In this document: one piece after another, positions 62,095 to 64,000 of the stretch
How the letters are laid out: every line of letters begins with the position of its first letter
Numbering within the stretch: position 1 is the stretch's first letter
Source: Alitta virens
Taxonomy: Eukaryota > Annelida > Polychaeta > Phyllodocida > Nereididae
Reading direction: 5' to 3'
DNA: 64,000 bases
NCBI GenBank assembly: GCA_932294295.1
Contig: OW028581.1
Coordinates: 39,681,495-39,745,494, forward strand
Program-made: the position numbers and the translations under genes
Notes under the pieces: generated by a model
Told to the model about the DNA's origin: nothing
Seen by the model: only the letters and a program-made list of their open reading frames with translations
The model's database searches: none

Positions 62095-64000
62095 TGTTAC
62101 GTAAACTATGAGTCATTTCTTATCATTCCTCCAAAAATCAGTCTTATCTCTCCTGCATCAGCGGGTAAACAGTTAGTAATTTAGAGATAAGTGATGAGAT
62201 GGAAGAAAATGTGCAGTCGTTGGCCATTTTTGAGATCCTGTCATGTGACTTATAGCCAGATTCATAGAGTTGGAAACACCTCAAGGTGACGTCATGTGAA
62301 TGGAGCACTCCCATCGATTCAGGCACCAATTGTAGTTGATCGTCACATAAGTGATTCCAGCTAAATGGTTGAAAGACATTGACATCATTTCTAATTTAAT
62401 TTATCACGCTATTGAGAAGGAAGTTACTTACAACAAATATATCGCAGTTTAAGGATGCATTTGATATAATATTACAGATGAGCTTGCATGGATCAATGTT
62501 ATCGTGACACTTGTAAGACCACTTGACAAAAATCTCAATTTCTCTGAGAGATCTTTTCTTTGTTAGGAGGAGTTGAATTGCGTCTCTTAGGAGCTCTTAT
62601 AAGAAAAAATAATCATCCTTATCACCCGAGATAGTACCATAGAGAACCATGATTACTCTATGATAGTACTCACTGCTTGAGAAACTACGATGAGCAATGA
62701 CATATATGGAAGTTGTGACCTCATGTTATGAATAATAAAACGTACGTCATCTCATGAATAATTTTGACGTCATCATGAATAATTACTCACTTAAACTGAG
62801 ATGATTTTTCGTTTAAAATAGATAAAAGATTATATCAAGGCGCACTGATACATAAGTATAAGTTAAGCATGATAAAGAAAAGGATATATATTTCAGTGTC
62901 TCAGCTTACATGACCAGCTGCCATCTTGAGATGAAAGTAGTGACGAGACGACAATTAGGCTTGGAGTCCACTCCATGTTACACATTTACCGCATGGGTGG
63001 GGGTCTTTTACTTGCCTCAGCATAGACAGCAAATACAAGGCACCTCAAATTTTTAACGTTTCATCATGCGATCGGCATCCAGACTGTTTGACTATTCACA
63101 CTGGATAGTGGGATAAACATTTGACATCTGAGTTAATATTATATTTTAGCATTTGGTCCCTTCAAGCCCAGTGGTGCCTAACACTTTTTTTATTTACTAA
63201 CGTGGTATATAGACTTTTTTAAAGGAAGATTTACAGCTTGTTTTCCTTGTAAGTTTTAATCTAACTAGTGCTTATTTAATAAATTTTGTCAAGTGGGCAA
63301 ATTTATTGTTTCTCCTCAAACTTCCGGAAAATCAAGATAAGTTTTTGTACTTTAGTAAGTACATCACAAACAGATCGTAGGCACCTAATTTAAGGTGTAC
63401 TGCAGAGACTAGTCATCTTTACCAGATCTTGTTATTTAGGATAAAGTTGGATAATATGAGCATACTACTGGCCAATGATGTGAAATTTTATATGGAAAAT
63501 GCGTAATTCTCTTTGCTTGATTTTATTTAGGTAATGAGCTATACATCCTGAGCATATCCATAATAGTTTTTAAATAGTGTGGCTTAGAAAAAATATTTTA
63601 AAATGCCCATATTAAACCACTGCGGGGTTTTATGGGCATGTCATTCTGAAAATATGAGCACTAAAATGCCGATATTAAATATGCTAATTTCAACTATAAA
63701 TGCCAAAGTTTAATATGGGCAAGATAAATGTTGATTATGAGCACAATTAGCAGTGCTCATGTTAAACATCTATGGACCAATGTTTATTTTGCACACCTTA
63801 TAATCCTACACAAACGTCATGTCACTATGAATCTCAACAGTACATTTGATAATTTTATTTATGTTTTACTCCATACATGATATTTTTGCTTGACAAGAAG
63901 TATTATTAAAGAAAGCATAAATAACCTATGCCCATATTACCCTGAACAGGTGGACCAACATTTTGTCGCTCATAGTTATGAATTTGTCGGTCTGCAAACA
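62095..64000. other. Upstream flank of the tetraspanin gene; no gene seen
   Basis: Contains the two CRE palindromes, a SINE fragment (62905-63080) and repeated TAATATGGGC/AAAATGCCCATATTAA-type phrases at 63590-63730. No ORF has recognisable family features or splice context. Confidence 0.6.
62905..63080 (-). mobile_element. SINE fragment (same family as 26926-27297)
   Basis: Plus-strand TGACCAGCTGCCATCTTGAG, GGAGTCCACTCCATGTTACAC, GGGTCTTTTACTTGCCTC and ACAAGGCACCTC match the other two copies. The ACAAGGCACCTC phrase is shared only with the longest copy, so this one extends further toward the head. Upstream of the tetraspanin gene. Confidence 0.5.

Overview
This is a 64 kb piece of an animal nuclear genome, AT-rich, with GT-AG introns of roughly 0.1 to 11 kb, short exons and many small non-autonomous transposable elements. 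The gene families (a PRR12/QSER1-type chromatin protein, an XMAP215/CKAP5 orthologue with five TOG domains, a fibrinogen-related secreted protein, a tetraspanin) are metazoan. The fibrinogen-related protein and the overall exon structure look like an invertebrate deuterostome (hemichordate, cephalochordate or echinoderm); that placement is inference and a lophotrochozoan cannot be excluded from sequence alone.

Layout. (1) 2-19970, plus strand: the 3' part of a PRR12/QSER1-like gene (13 exons seen, 1101 residues, 5' end outside the window). (2) 7505-13406, minus strand: a complete 9-exon gene for a 569-residue secreted protein, lying wholly inside the 11.1 kb intron 6934-18040 of gene 1. It joins a signal peptide, a coiled coil, a contactin-associated-protein-type fibrinogen-like module and a C-terminal fibrinogen domain. 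(3) 21.7-52.2 kb, plus strand: a CKAP5/XMAP215/ch-TOG gene with one non-coding and 40 coding exons (2089 residues), a CRE/CCAAT/E2F-type promoter and several poly(A) signals. (4) 56062-61995, minus strand: a 7-exon tetraspanin (267 residues), convergent with CKAP5, with a TATA box just upstream. The rest is introns and intergenic DNA.

The coding models were assembled by hand from splice sites; in each of the four genes all exon phases agree and the total coding length is a multiple of three (3306, 1710, 6270 and 804 nt), which strongly supports them. No functional link between the four genes is evident beyond their positions; gene 1 and CKAP5 are co-directional, and the nested gene and the tetraspanin are read from the other strand.

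Repeats are a large part of the non-coding sequence: an 806-bp hAT-type element with a perfect 8-bp target duplication, a pair of TA-flanked MITEs, several long fold-back elements, CAGGG-ended MITE-like elements, a tRNA-derived SINE family and a few microsatellites. No CRISPR array, prokaryotic operon, rRNA or intact tRNA gene was seen. I did not find a new multi-gene system; the most unusual item is the nested antisense gene with its chimeric domain order.
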